DNA of 33,524 nucleotides from Rhodocyclaceae bacterium (GCA_018883385.1 VEQD01000012.1:1-33524), one strand, 5' to 3'; counted from the first letter of the stretch, positions 8,287 through 15,847 are shown. Notes: generated by a model not told the origin, from the letters alone. A program made the numbers and translations.

Positions 8287-8315
8287 TTGCAAATGAGAAT
8301 GGTTACTATTAAAAT
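8287..8315 (+). promoter_or_regulatory. Putative sigma70 promoter overlapped by a Fur-box-like sequence
   Basis: TTGCAA (8287-8292) and TAAAAT (8310-8315) are spaced by 17 bases and resemble -35 and -10 elements. The 19 bases at 8289-8307 match the Fur consensus (inverted GATAAT/ATTATC) at 12 of 19 positions by my alignment, and they cover the -35 element and most of the spacer. Iron-loaded Fur bound here would block the polymerase. This fits the ferric-iron-type transporter that starts 45 bases downstream. Confidence 0.6.
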
Positions 8316-8360
8316 AAGCTCAGTCTGTCGTTTGTACCCCCTTGCAAAGGTCTGCCCATC

Positions 8361-9374
8361 ATGTCGCAAAATCGTCGCATCCTCGTGAATCCGTTATGTG
8401 CGCTGGCACTCGGATTACTGCTCGCGGGCCCGGTGGCCGCCGATACCGTCACCGTGTACTCGGCCCGTAATGAGCAGCTGATCAAACCGCTGTTTGATGC
8501 CTTTACACAGGAAACAGGGACCCAGATTCAGGTGCTGACGGATAAAGAGGGTCCATTGCTGGAACGCCTCAAAGCCGAGGGGGCGAAAACATCCGCCGAT
8601 GTGCTGATTACGGTCGATGCCGGCAATCTCTGGCAAGCCAGCCAGATGGGCTTGCTGCGTTCGATCAAGTCTCCAGTCCTCAGCGCCAACATCCCGGCCA
8701 ATCTGCGCGATCCGCGCGGCGAGTGGTATGGCCTTTCGGTGCGGGCGCGCACAATCATCTACAACAAGAAGACGGTCAACCCCGCCAGCTTATCGACCTA
8801 TGAAGCGCTGGCTGGGCCAGAGTGGAAAGGCAAGCTCTGTCTGCGAACCTCGAAAAAGGTCTACAACCAGTCGCTGGTGGCGACCATGATCGCCACGCAG
8901 GGTGAAAAGCAGACCGAGCAGATCGTGCGGGGTTGGGTGGCCAATCTGGCGACCGATGTGTTTCCCGATGACAATGGTGTCATCAAAGCGGTCGCGGCCG
9001 GACAATGCGAGGTAGGGATCGTCAATACCTATTACCTGGCGCGTCAGCTGGATAAAGATCCGAATATGCCTGTGGGGTTGTTCTGGGCAAACCAAAAATC
9101 GCGCGGCGTTCACGTCAATGTATCCGGTGCGGGTGTGACGCGGTATGCGCCAAATCCTGCCGGTGGGCAGAAGTTGATCGAATGGCTCTCTGCCGGCAAG
9201 GCGCAGGAGATCTACACGGACAAGGATTTTGAATATCCGGCGAACCCGCAAGTGAAAGCCGACTCGATTATTCGCCAGTGGGGTTCATTCAAGATGGATC
9301 TAATTAACGTGTCCAAAGCAGGTGAGTTGCAGGCCGCAGCTACCAAGCTCATGGATAGAGCCGGTTATCGCTAA
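8361..9374 (+). CDS. fbpA: Ferric iron ABC transporter, periplasmic binding protein (FbpA/FutA-like)
   Basis: A 337-residue extracytoplasmic binding protein. It has a signal peptide with a hydrophobic core LCALALGLLLAG and likely cleavage after PVAA, before DTVTVYSARN. It resembles the Fbp/Afu/Fut group of Fe3+-binding proteins. The paired tyrosines in VNTYYLARQ (Y224, Y225) and Y33 in VYSARN are where that family places iron ligands. FbpA-type proteins often hold Fe3+ with a synergistic anion such as carbonate or phosphate. Permease and ATPase genes follow, and a Fur-box-like site precedes. A related role in anion or other metal uptake cannot be excluded. Confidence 0.88.
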   Translation: MSQNRRILVNPLCALALGLLLAGPVAADTVTVYSARNEQLIKPLFDAFTQETGTQIQVLTDKEGPLLERLKAEGAKTSADVLITVDAGNLWQASQMGLLRSIKSPVLSANIPANLRDPRGEWYGLSVRARTIIYNKKTVNPASLSTYEALAGPEWKGKLCLRTSKKVYNQSLVATMIATQGEKQTEQIVRGWVANLATDVFPDDNGVIKAVAAGQCEVGIVNTYYLARQLDKDPNMPVGLFWANQKSRGVHVNVSGAGVTRYAPNPAGGQKLIEWLSAGKAQEIYTDKDFEYPANPQVKADSIIRQWGSFKMDLINVSKAGELQAAATKLMDRAGYR

Positions 9375-9410
9375 TGCGCGTGTTTGCTGCCAACGTGTTT
9401 TTGAAAGCGG

Positions 9411-11036
9411 ATGCATAGCCGGGGATCGATCTGGCATTGGCGTGGCTGGGGCCCGTTCAGGGCTCTGGTCATTGCTGCCTTGACGCTGGTGCCTTTGTTG
9501 GTGGTGTTGGCGTCTTTTTTCGATCCGCAACCGGAGGTGTGGTCGCACCTGGCGACCTATGTGCTCCCGGGCGTACTCTGGAATACCGTTGTTTTGATTT
9601 TTGGGGTTGGCGCCGGTGTCTTGTTTCTGGGGGTTCCCTTAGCCTGGCTCACTGCGGTTTGTGATTTTCCTGGCCGCCGGTTTTTTGCCTGGAGCCTGAT
9701 GCTGCCGCTGGCGATGCCGGCCTACGTGCTGGCATTTGTGCAAGTAGGGTTGCTGGACTTCACGGGCCCCGTGCAAACATGGTTGCGCGACTGGTTGGGA
9801 ACTTCGAACTGGTTTCCCCCGATTCGTTCTACCGGTGGTGTAGTGCTGGTGCTGACGCTTGCGTTTTATCCGTACGTCTACCTTCTGGCGCGCAATGCAT
9901 TCATCACCCAGGGGCTCCGCGCTGTGGAAGCCGCCCAGGCGCTGGGTTATAGCCGCGCGCAGGCTTTCTGGAAGGTGGCCCTCCCCATGGCGCGACCATG
10001 GATTGCCGGTGGTATGACACTTGCACTGATGGAAACGCTGGCTGATTTCGGTAGCGTGTCGATCTTCAGTTTTGATACGTTTACGACAGCAATTTATAAG
10101 GCCTGGTTTGCACTGTTCAATTTGCCGGCGGCCAGTCAGCTGGCGTCATTACTGGTAATGTTCGTGCTGGTGTTGGCTGCTGTCGACCAGCGGTTACGCC
10201 AAAACCGTCGTTATGCAGCCAAGAATTACAGTCCGGTACGTATCCGTTTACAGGGTGGTGCCCGCTGGGGTGCCATCCTATTTTGTAGCGTCATTCTGGC
10301 GATGGCCTTTGTCGTGCCCTTGATCCAATTGCTGGTCTGGGTGTACTCGGTCTGGCATGAAGATTTTGATGGGCGCTACCCGGTCTTCTTGCTCCATTCG
10401 ATCTGGTTGGCTGGTTTGGCGGCGGTGGCGGTAACAGTGCTGGGGTTGCTTTTAAGCGCTATTCGTCATCACCATCGCGACCCATTGACGCAATGGATTG
10501 TGCGGCTGGCAACGCTGGGTTATGCCATACCGGGGACGGTGCTGGCGGTTGGTGTTTTTATACCCATCGCCTGGTTGGATAATCAGTTACTGACACTGGC
10601 GTCGTGGTTTGGTTGGGAAACATCACAGATTTTGAAGGGCTCGCTGCTGGTCATGTTGTTGGCGTTGTCAGCCCGTTTTTTAGCGGTGGCCTATCAACCC
10701 ATCGACGCAGCGATGCAGCGGATTACGCGTAACCAGGGAAATGCAGCACGTTCATTGGGACTGTCGCCAAGGCAGACACTGATGCGGTTGCAATTACCCA
10801 TGGTACGTGGGGGCTTGCTGACGGCTGCTTTGATTGTGTTCGTGGACGTGATGAAAGAAATGCCGATTACCCTAATGACACGTCCCTTTGGCTGGGATAC
10901 CCTCGCTGTCAGGGTGTTCGAAATGACTTCGGAAGGTATGTGGGATCGTGCCGCGCTACCAAGCCTGGCGATTGTGCTGGCCGGATTGCTTCCGGTCATT
11001 CTGCTGGTTCGCAAGTCTGAATCCGGTTTGCATTGA
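9411..11036 (+). CDS. fbpB: Ferric iron ABC transporter, fused permease (FbpB-like)
   Basis: A 541-residue inner-membrane protein with about twelve transmembrane segments in two halves, as expected for FbpB/SfuB-type permeases that fuse two transport domains. Each half carries the cytoplasmic loop that docks onto the ATPase: EAAQALGYSRAQAFWKVALP in the first and NAARSLGLSPRQTLMRLQLP in the second. It starts 36 bases after the binding-protein gene and ends 17 bases before the ATPase gene, so all three are one operon. Together they would import the periplasmic Fe3+ delivered by the binding protein. Confidence 0.93.
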   Translation: MHSRGSIWHWRGWGPFRALVIAALTLVPLLVVLASFFDPQPEVWSHLATYVLPGVLWNTVVLIFGVGAGVLFLGVPLAWLTAVCDFPGRRFFAWSLMLPLAMPAYVLAFVQVGLLDFTGPVQTWLRDWLGTSNWFPPIRSTGGVVLVLTLAFYPYVYLLARNAFITQGLRAVEAAQALGYSRAQAFWKVALPMARPWIAGGMTLALMETLADFGSVSIFSFDTFTTAIYKAWFALFNLPAASQLASLLVMFVLVLAAVDQRLRQNRRYAAKNYSPVRIRLQGGARWGAILFCSVILAMAFVVPLIQLLVWVYSVWHEDFDGRYPVFLLHSIWLAGLAAVAVTVLGLLLSAIRHHHRDPLTQWIVRLATLGYAIPGTVLAVGVFIPIAWLDNQLLTLASWFGWETSQILKGSLLVMLLALSARFLAVAYQPIDAAMQRITRNQGNAARSLGLSPRQTLMRLQLPMVRGGLLTAALIVFVDVMKEMPITLMTRPFGWDTLAVRVFEMTSEGMWDRAALPSLAIVLAGLLPVILLVRKSESGLH

Positions 11037-11053
11037 AATGACATTGAACGGGC

Positions 11054-12106
11054 ATGATGGATGCGTTGATTCTTGATTCGGTGGTGCTAGGCTACGGCGA
11101 CAGACCGGTGGTCAGTGATCTTTCGTTTTCACTTGCCCCAGGCGAAATCGGTTGCTTGCTCGGTGGTTCCGGTTGCGGCAAAACGACCGTGCTGCGCGCC
11201 ATCGCAGGCTTCGAACCCTTGCAGGGGGGGCGTATTGCACTTAATGGCCACTGGGTAGCAGATGCACAGTGGCGGCTCGCGCCGGAACGCCGACAGATCG
11301 GAATGGTCTTTCAAGACTACGCACTCTTTCCCCATCTAACGGTGGCCAATAACGTTGCCTTTGGTTTACGCGAATGGTCCCGTGTTGATCAATCCCGACG
11401 CGTCGCCGAAATGCTTTCTCTGGTCGGGTTAGCGGATGTCGAGCGCCGGTATCCGCATGAACTATCTGGGGGTCAGCAGCAGCGGGTGGCGCTGGCGCGC
11501 GCGTTGGCGCCGGGGCCAACCCTATTGCTGATGGACGAGCCATTCTCCAATCTTGACGTGGAGCTGCGCGAGCGCTTATCGATCGATGTGCACCACATTT
11601 TGAAAGCGACGGGGACCACCGGTTTGCTGGTCACGCATAATCAACAGGAAGCGTTTGCGATGGCAGATCGAGTGGGTGTGATGCTCGGTGGTGGCATGCA
11701 GCAATGGGCCTCTCCCTATGCGCTCTACCATGAGCCGGCGACCCGTCACGTCGCAACTTTCGTCGGTGATGGGGTGTTTTTGCCTGCGCATGTCCGTGGC
11801 CAGAACTGTATTGATTTCGAATTAGGTCAGCTCTGCCGTATTCAACCGGTGGACGTGCCCGATGGTGCCGAAGTGGATGTCTTGATTCGGCCCGATGATA
11901 TTCAGCACGATGATGCTAGCCCGGTACGTGCGAAAGTTCTGGAGCGCGTTTTTAGGGGCGCAGCGTTTCTCTACACCCTGGAATTGACCTCGGGTGACCG
12001 GGTATTGTCTTTGGTGCCCAGCCATCATGATCACCAAATTGGTGAGATGATCGGTATCAGGCTCGAGATTGACCACCTGGTTGCCTTTCCAAAAGAGGCG
12101 ATCTAG
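11054..12106 (+). CDS. fbpC: Ferric iron ABC transporter, ATP-binding protein (FbpC-like)
   Basis: A 350-residue ABC ATPase. It has Walker A GGSGCGKTT (37-45), Q-loop FQDYALFPH, signature LSGGQQQR (137-144), Walker B LLLMDEP (157-163) and switch histidine H195 in VTHN. The C-terminal 110 residues form a TOBE-like regulatory domain, with VLIRPDDIQ, as in FbpC and PotA-type importers. ATG ATG at the 5' end makes the exact start uncertain by one codon. It lies 17 bases after the permease gene and 23 before the carbonic-anhydrase-like gene. It energises uptake through the fused permease. Confidence 0.94.
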   Translation: MMDALILDSVVLGYGDRPVVSDLSFSLAPGEIGCLLGGSGCGKTTVLRAIAGFEPLQGGRIALNGHWVADAQWRLAPERRQIGMVFQDYALFPHLTVANNVAFGLREWSRVDQSRRVAEMLSLVGLADVERRYPHELSGGQQQRVALARALAPGPTLLLMDEPFSNLDVELRERLSIDVHHILKATGTTGLLVTHNQQEAFAMADRVGVMLGGGMQQWASPYALYHEPATRHVATFVGDGVFLPAHVRGQNCIDFELGQLCRIQPVDVPDGAEVDVLIRPDDIQHDDASPVRAKVLERVFRGAAFLYTLELTSGDRVLSLVPSHHDHQIGEMIGIRLEIDHLVAFPKEAI

Positions 12107-12129
12107 CAACGACAAAGGCGGGGGGTGTC

Positions 12130-13203
12130 ATGGACGATATTCACAAACAGCCAATCCAGGCGCGGATCGACTGGCTAGAGGCGTTGGCAGAACGCCATGG
12201 TGAGATGTACCGCAGTCCAGAAGCCATGCTGGCGCGAACGCGCTATCAGAGTTGTCACCCCACCGCGATCGCCGTGCTCAAATGTATGGATGGCCGGATT
12301 AATATTCCGGTGGCGACTGAAACTCCCGTTGGCATTCTGATGCCCTTCAGAAATCTAGGTGGCCGCTTTGATTTGGGTTGGCCGCATCTGGGGGAGGTGC
12401 TGACGCAATATGTGATGGATCGCATTCGAGAAGGACGTCAGGTGTTGTTTCTGGTGACCTATCACTTTTCTCGTGGTGACCCGCATCGGGGGTGTGCTGG
12501 TTTTGACTACGATCAACAGGCGGCATTTGAGCATACCCGTGCCATACACCGTCAGATTGCACAAATTTTTGGCGAAACTCACGGTACGGTGTATCCCCTG
12601 ATCTGTGGTTTTGAGACCGATGAAGATGCGCTCATTGTTCATGGGGCGAATGGGCAGGTGCTGGATATGGCGACCGTCACCGCAGAGTCCACTGCAACCC
12701 TGGCGCAACACCTGAGCCAATTGCTGCCGGATATGCCCCTGCAGCTTCGCGAGGATCTGTGCCCGTTGCTGGAGGGCAATGCGCGACACATTGCTCAGGT
12801 GCGCGAGCAGGCAAGGCTGGGTGAGCGCTTGCTCGACATCGAGCATCGGGAATGGATGATTTGTCTCGGGCGCGGTTTCGATTTTTTACACAAACCGAAT
12901 TTGGCGCTGATTGTCGGGCCCTACAGTCCGGATCTTTCTGAACCCATCGCCCGCGCAGCTGGCATCATCGAAAACAATATGCTGGCTGGCAGAATTCCCG
13001 ATGACGGCTTCTTGCTGTTGTCGTCCGTGCCGTATGAAAGCATTGGCGTGGATCGGGCACGGGCTGAAATGAAATCCAGATTCCTTGCGCGTTTTGCCCA
13101 TGAGGTGATTACGCGCGTCAATCCGGCGTTAGCATCGAAAATGATCAGTCGCACGGCGGTGTTGGATTGGCATGCCCGGCGGCTGAGCTGGCTAACGGCC
13201 TGA
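12130..13203 (+). CDS. Carbonic-anhydrase-like protein related to CsoSCA (carboxysome shell CA) / beta class
   Basis: A 357-residue protein with no signal peptide or membrane segment. CMDGR (C52, D54, R56) matches the beta-carbonic-anhydrase Cys-x-Asp-x-Arg zinc ligand and Asp-Arg dyad. DPHRGC (H119, C122) supplies the His-x-x-Cys pair 67 residues later. H112 is an alternative ligand. Further collinear similarity, from memory, is to carboxysomal CsoSCA: CxDGR, then SDP-like plus H/C plus A residues, then a GF/VxTDxDA(I/L)xVH segment (here GFETDEDALIVHG). The about 180-residue C-terminal half has no second zinc site, as in CsoSCA. A strong ribosome site (AAGGCGGGGGG) precedes the ATG, 23 bases after the iron-transporter ATPase, so it is probably co-transcribed. 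No carboxysome gene is nearby. Catalytic activity is inferred. Confidence 0.68.
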   Translation: MDDIHKQPIQARIDWLEALAERHGEMYRSPEAMLARTRYQSCHPTAIAVLKCMDGRINIPVATETPVGILMPFRNLGGRFDLGWPHLGEVLTQYVMDRIREGRQVLFLVTYHFSRGDPHRGCAGFDYDQQAAFEHTRAIHRQIAQIFGETHGTVYPLICGFETDEDALIVHGANGQVLDMATVTAESTATLAQHLSQLLPDMPLQLREDLCPLLEGNARHIAQVREQARLGERLLDIEHREWMICLGRGFDFLHKPNLALIVGPYSPDLSEPIARAAGIIENNMLAGRIPDDGFLLLSSVPYESIGVDRARAEMKSRFLARFAHEVITRVNPALASKMISRTAVLDWHARRLSWLTA

Positions 13204-13209
13204 TCCGGC

Positions 13210-13425
13210 CTACTCTGGAAGTTCGTTGTACGAGGTGGAGAGGTCGTCGATCATTTGGCGCAGAATTTTGCGGATTTGCGCCTCGCTACAGCCCATGAGC
13301 AGGGCATCGTCGAGTGCTTCCTGAGCGAGCGCCCGTAATTCATCGTAGTTCTCGTTCAGAACCTTGATTTTTTCGGTGCAGGAGACGGGTGCGCCGCTGG
13401 GTTTGCGCCAGGTCGGTTTTTTCAT
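13210..13425 (-). CDS. Small conserved-looking protein of unknown function
   Basis: A 71-residue, highly charged, probably helical cytosolic protein. It has a basic N-terminus (MKKPTWRKP) and an acidic C-terminal half. Two cysteines lie in SCTEK and MGCSEAQ. I recall similar short proteins starting MKKPxWxKPxG with CTEKIKV in other proteobacteria, but no function. It converges with the carbonic-anhydrase-like gene, with 6 bases between the two stops, and diverges from the ArsR regulator. The coding signal is supported by the plausible sequence and by the absence of a competing gene. Confidence 0.68.
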   Translation of the reverse strand: MKKPTWRKPSGAPVSCTEKIKVLNENYDELRALAQEALDDALLMGCSEAQIRKILRQMIDDLSTSYNELPE

Positions 13426-13493
13426 GCCGCCATTTTAGCGCACGGCTTGTCGTCGACAGGATTGGGTGATCGCTGATAGTTTCGTGGTTCGTG

Positions 13494-13513
13494 AATATAT
13501 TTAATGGTATATT
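13494..13513. promoter_or_regulatory. AT-rich inverted repeat AATATA-N8-TATATT, likely operator of the ArsR/BigR-like gene
   Basis: The six-base arms at 13494-13499 and 13508-13513 pair perfectly. The site is 23 bases before the regulator's first likely ATG, where a -10 element would sit, so binding would repress. AT-rich dyads are the usual targets of ArsR-family and BigR-like repressors. An in-frame ATG at 13504 lies inside the dyad and was therefore not used as the gene start. Confidence 0.6.
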
Positions 13514-13536
13514 GTTGCCCAAACAACTCACCGCCA

Positions 13537-13965
13537 ATGACTCCTATGTCTGTAGCACTTAATCACACGCGTCAAGCTCCTAAGGGAAAACAGCCCACAC
13601 CGGCCAATGCACCAGTCCTCGATCTGGAATGGATGCGGCATCAAGCGGGGCAAGTGGTTTCCTTGCTCAAGGTGATGGGTAATCCGGATCGCCTGTTGTT
13701 GCTCTGCCAGATGTTGCAGGGGGAGTACGCGGTTGGCGAACTGGAAGAGATGCTCGATATTCATCAGCCAACGCTGTCCCAGCAACTTGGTGTATTGCGT
13801 AACGAAGGCCTGGTCGCCACACGCCGCGAGGGCAAGTTCATTTATTACAGCGTGGCGCATCCACATGTTCAGATCCTTCTGGAAACACTGCACCGTCTTT
13901 ACTGCACTGCCCCTGCGGCGACCCCGATCAAGCCGCTTGCTAAAAATTCCGGGAAGGGCTCTTGA
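13537..13965 (+). CDS. bigR: ArsR-family regulator of the BigR/SqrR sulfide/persulfide-sensing type
   Basis: A 142-residue winged-helix repressor. The region LLKVMGNPDRLLLLCQMLQG leads to VGELEEMLDIHQPTLSQQLGVLR, the recognition helix, and ends with HRLYC. Cysteines C57 and C123 are 66 residues apart, the same spacing as the C41/C107 pair of SqrR and C42/C108 of BigR, which form a disulfide or tetrasulfide with reactive sulfur. The arsenic- and zinc-type metal-site motifs of other ArsR members are not seen. Start at 13537 or 13546 (MSVALN) is undecided, since neither has a strong ribosome site. Two YeeE/YedE genes follow directly, matching BigR-type operons. Confidence 0.88.
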   Translation: MTPMSVALNHTRQAPKGKQPTPANAPVLDLEWMRHQAGQVVSLLKVMGNPDRLLLLCQMLQGEYAVGELEEMLDIHQPTLSQQLGVLRNEGLVATRREGKFIYYSVAHPHVQILLETLHRLYCTAPAATPIKPLAKNSGKGS

Positions 13966-13967
13966 TC

Positions 13968-14429
13968 ATGAGCATCGATTGGCAGACATTTAACGGGGCT
14001 ACCGCCATCGCCGCATTGCTCGGTGGTGGCATGATCGGCGCCGCTGCCGTATGGCTGGCTTGGGCAAATGGGCGTATTGCCGGTATCAGCGGCATCATCG
14101 GTCACATGGTCGATCTGGTGGTGCAGCGCAAGCATGAGGCTTTTGGCTGGCGTGTGGCATTTTTGGTGGGACTCTTAGCTTCGCCACTCGTGTGGCGCTG
14201 GTTTGCCCCGTTGCCGGAGGTGCACGAGCAAAGCGGACTGATCGGCTTGCTGATCGGTGGGGTGCTGGTCGGATTGGGTACCCGGTATGCCAATGGATGT
14301 ACTAGTGGGCATGGCATTTGCGGGCTTTCCCGTTTTTCACTGCGCTCACTGGTGGCGGTTTTAAGTTTCATGGGTTCAGCAATGGTTACGGTGTATGTGC
14401 TGCGGCACTTGTTGGGAGGTGTCGTATGA
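13968..14429 (+). CDS. YeeE/YedE family membrane protein, half-size (PmpA-like)
   Basis: A 153-residue inner-membrane protein with about four transmembrane segments. The signature NGCTSGHGICG (C111, C118) is the conserved YeeE/YedE motif. In the full-length relative TsuA, cysteines pass thiosulfate across the membrane. The ATG at 13968 lies 2 bases after the regulator stop (13963-13965) with GGGAAGGG upstream, and it is preferred to the overlapping TTG at 13962. It ends in a 4-base ATGA overlap with the second half. The pair is likely a sulfur-compound transporter induced when the regulator is oxidised by persulfide. The transported species is not known from sequence. Confidence 0.9.
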   Translation: MSIDWQTFNGATAIAALLGGGMIGAAAVWLAWANGRIAGISGIIGHMVDLVVQRKHEAFGWRVAFLVGLLASPLVWRWFAPLPEVHEQSGLIGLLIGGVLVGLGTRYANGCTSGHGICGLSRFSLRSLVAVLSFMGSAMVTVYVLRHLLGGVV

Positions 14430-14863
14430 AATCGACGATGCCTTGGCTAACGGCCGGTCTGGCCGGTTTGTTGCTCGGTATGGGGTTGCTGCTGTCTGGT
14501 ATGGCGAATCCTGCAAAAGTGGTGGGATTCCTTGATATCACAGGGTTTTGGGATCCATCGCTCGCTTTGGTGATGGGTGGCGGCCTGCTGGTGGCAAGCC
14601 TTGGCTTTGCGCTATTGCGGCAACGCCGCCGGACACTCTTGGGTGAGCCCTTGAACCTCCCGACCAACCGCACCATTAACGGCCGTCTGGTGGGTGGCTC
14701 TGTCCTATTTGGCATGGGTTGGGGGATGACCGGGATCTGTCCGGGGCCGGGATTGGTGCTATTGGGCGCAGGATTGGATGCGGGTCTGGTTTATGTTCTA
14801 GCCTTGCTCGTCGGAATGGCGTTGTACAGCCTGATCGAGCGGATGCGGCACCCCTACCACTAG
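14426..14863 (+). CDS. YeeE/YedE family membrane protein, second half (PmpB-like)
   Basis: A 145-residue membrane protein with about four transmembrane segments. The motif GWGMTGICPGPGLV (C105) is the second conserved YeeE/YedE block. The start ATG at 14426 overlaps the preceding TGA (ATGA) with GGGAGG upstream. An upstream frame extension to 14318 lies inside the first gene and is not homologous. Together the two halves equal one full-length YeeE, so they probably assemble as a heterodimer. No persulfide dioxygenase or rhodanese gene accompanies them here, unlike in many BigR operons. Confidence 0.9.
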   Translation: MKSTMPWLTAGLAGLLLGMGLLLSGMANPAKVVGFLDITGFWDPSLALVMGGGLLVASLGFALLRQRRRTLLGEPLNLPTNRTINGRLVGGSVLFGMGWGMTGICPGPGLVLLGAGLDAGLVYVLALLVGMALYSLIERMRHPYH

Positions 14864-14868
14864 GCTGT

Positions 14869-14897
14869 TTGACGCCCGACAGGCTCTTGGCTAGACT
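14869..14897 (+). promoter_or_regulatory. Putative sigma70 promoter of the glutaredoxin gene
   Basis: TTGACG (14869-14874) and TAGACT (14892-14897) are spaced 17 bases apart, matching the -35 box at 5 of 6 and the -10 box at 4 of 6 positions. They lie just after the second YeeE/YedE stop and 40 bases before the glutaredoxin start, so grxD can be transcribed independently of the sulfur operon. Confidence 0.5.
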
Positions 14898-14936
14898 CCA
14901 TGCTCTTTGCCACCCCAGAGAAGACGGAGTTTCACC

Positions 14937-15269
14937 ATGAGCGATAACAATCATCCGATTCTGACCCTCATCGACGAGCAGGTGAAAGGCCATCCCGTTG
15001 TGCTGTACATGAAGGGCACGCCGCAGTTTCCGCAGTGTGGCTTTTCTCAGCGCGCCTGTAAGCTCCTCCGTGAAAGCGGCGTCAGCAAATTTTTCAGCGT
15101 CAATGTGCTCGAAAACTCGGACGTTCGTGAAGGTGTCAAGGTTTACGCGAATTGGCCGACGATTCCTCAGCTGTATGTGAATGGTGAGTTCATTGGCGGA
15201 AGCGACATCATGATGGAAATGTTCCAGGCGGGTGAATTACAGACGCTTCTCGAACCGTATAAAAACTAA
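14937..15269 (+). CDS. grxD: Monothiol glutaredoxin Grx4 (CGFS type)
   Basis: A 110-residue thioredoxin-fold protein with the active-site motif CGFS (C34-S37). It is followed by WPTIPQLYVNGEFIGGSDI, the glutathione-binding TVP-like and GGSD region. CGFS glutaredoxins bind a [2Fe-2S] cluster with glutathione and pass clusters to apoproteins or BolA-type partners. The ATG at 14937 has GGAG nine bases upstream, and an upstream in-frame start adds ten residues with no homology. The stop overlaps the next gene's start by one base (TAATG), coupling it to the GDT1-family transporter. Confidence 0.96.
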   Translation: MSDNNHPILTLIDEQVKGHPVVLYMKGTPQFPQCGFSQRACKLLRESGVSKFFSVNVLENSDVREGVKVYANWPTIPQLYVNGEFIGGSDIMMEMFQAGELQTLLEPYKN

Positions 15270-15847
15270 TGGAAACATTCCTGATTGCTACCGGTGTGGT
15301 GGCACTCGCCGAGATTGGTGACAAAACCCAGTTGTTGTCGCTGGTCTTGGCAGCGCGATACCGTGCGCCGTGGGCGATCAGTGCAGGCATTTTTGTAGCC
15401 ACGTTGTTGAACCATGCGCTGGCGGCCTTGGTCGGCGAATCGGTTTTTGAATGGCTCGGCCCAGACTGGATGCGCTGGATCATTGGCCTGTCATTTATTG
15501 CGATGGCAATCTGGACGCTGATTCCGGATCGACTGGATGAAGACGAAGAGAACGCCGCAGAACAGAAATTGCGCCGTTATGGCGTTTTCGTGATGACTAT
15601 GGTTGTATTTTTTTTGTTGGAGATGGGCGATAAGACCCAAGTCGCCACAGCGATTCTGGCCGCACGTTTCAACGAGTTGTTTTCAGTCGTCATGGGAACG
15701 ACGGTTGGGATGCTTGTCGCCAATGTGCCACTGGTTTTCTTTGGCAACCTGTTGCTGCGCAAGATTCAGATCGAACTCGTACACCGCGTAACGGCAGTGC
15801 TTTTCCTCTTGCTGGGTCTGGCAACGCTGGCTGGGGTTTCGATTTAA
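15269..15847 (+). CDS. TMEM165/GDT1 (UPF0016) family cation transporter
   Basis: A 192-residue inner-membrane protein with six predicted transmembrane segments in two repeats. Each repeat carries the family's acidic motif: EIGDKT (residues 15-20) and EMGDKT (118-123). Members transport Mn2+ or Ca2+, and bacterial ones such as MneA export manganese. It is translationally coupled to the CGFS glutaredoxin by a TAATG overlap. It converges with argH, and the two stop codons sit in one short palindrome. No manganese riboswitch is visible upstream. Substrate is inferred from the family. Confidence 0.9.
   Translation: METFLIATGVVALAEIGDKTQLLSLVLAARYRAPWAISAGIFVATLLNHALAALVGESVFEWLGPDWMRWIIGLSFIAMAIWTLIPDRLDEDEENAAEQKLRRYGVFVMTMVVFFLLEMGDKTQVATAILAARFNELFSVVMGTTVGMLVANVPLVFFGNLLLRKIQIELVHRVTAVLFLLLGLATLAGVSI

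Noticed and set aside
8361-12106. Sulfate, thiamine or phosphonate transporter as alternative for the ABC operon
   Set aside because: The fused permease, the YY motif in the binding protein and the Fur-like promoter fit the ferric group better, although substrate remains unproven.
12130-13203. Reading the CA-like protein as a DabA (inorganic carbon pump) subunit
   Set aside because: DabA is far larger and is paired with a DabB membrane protein; neither feature is present.
13504-13536. ATG at 13504 as the ArsR-type gene start
   Set aside because: It sits inside the AATATA dyad and adds residues unlike the family.
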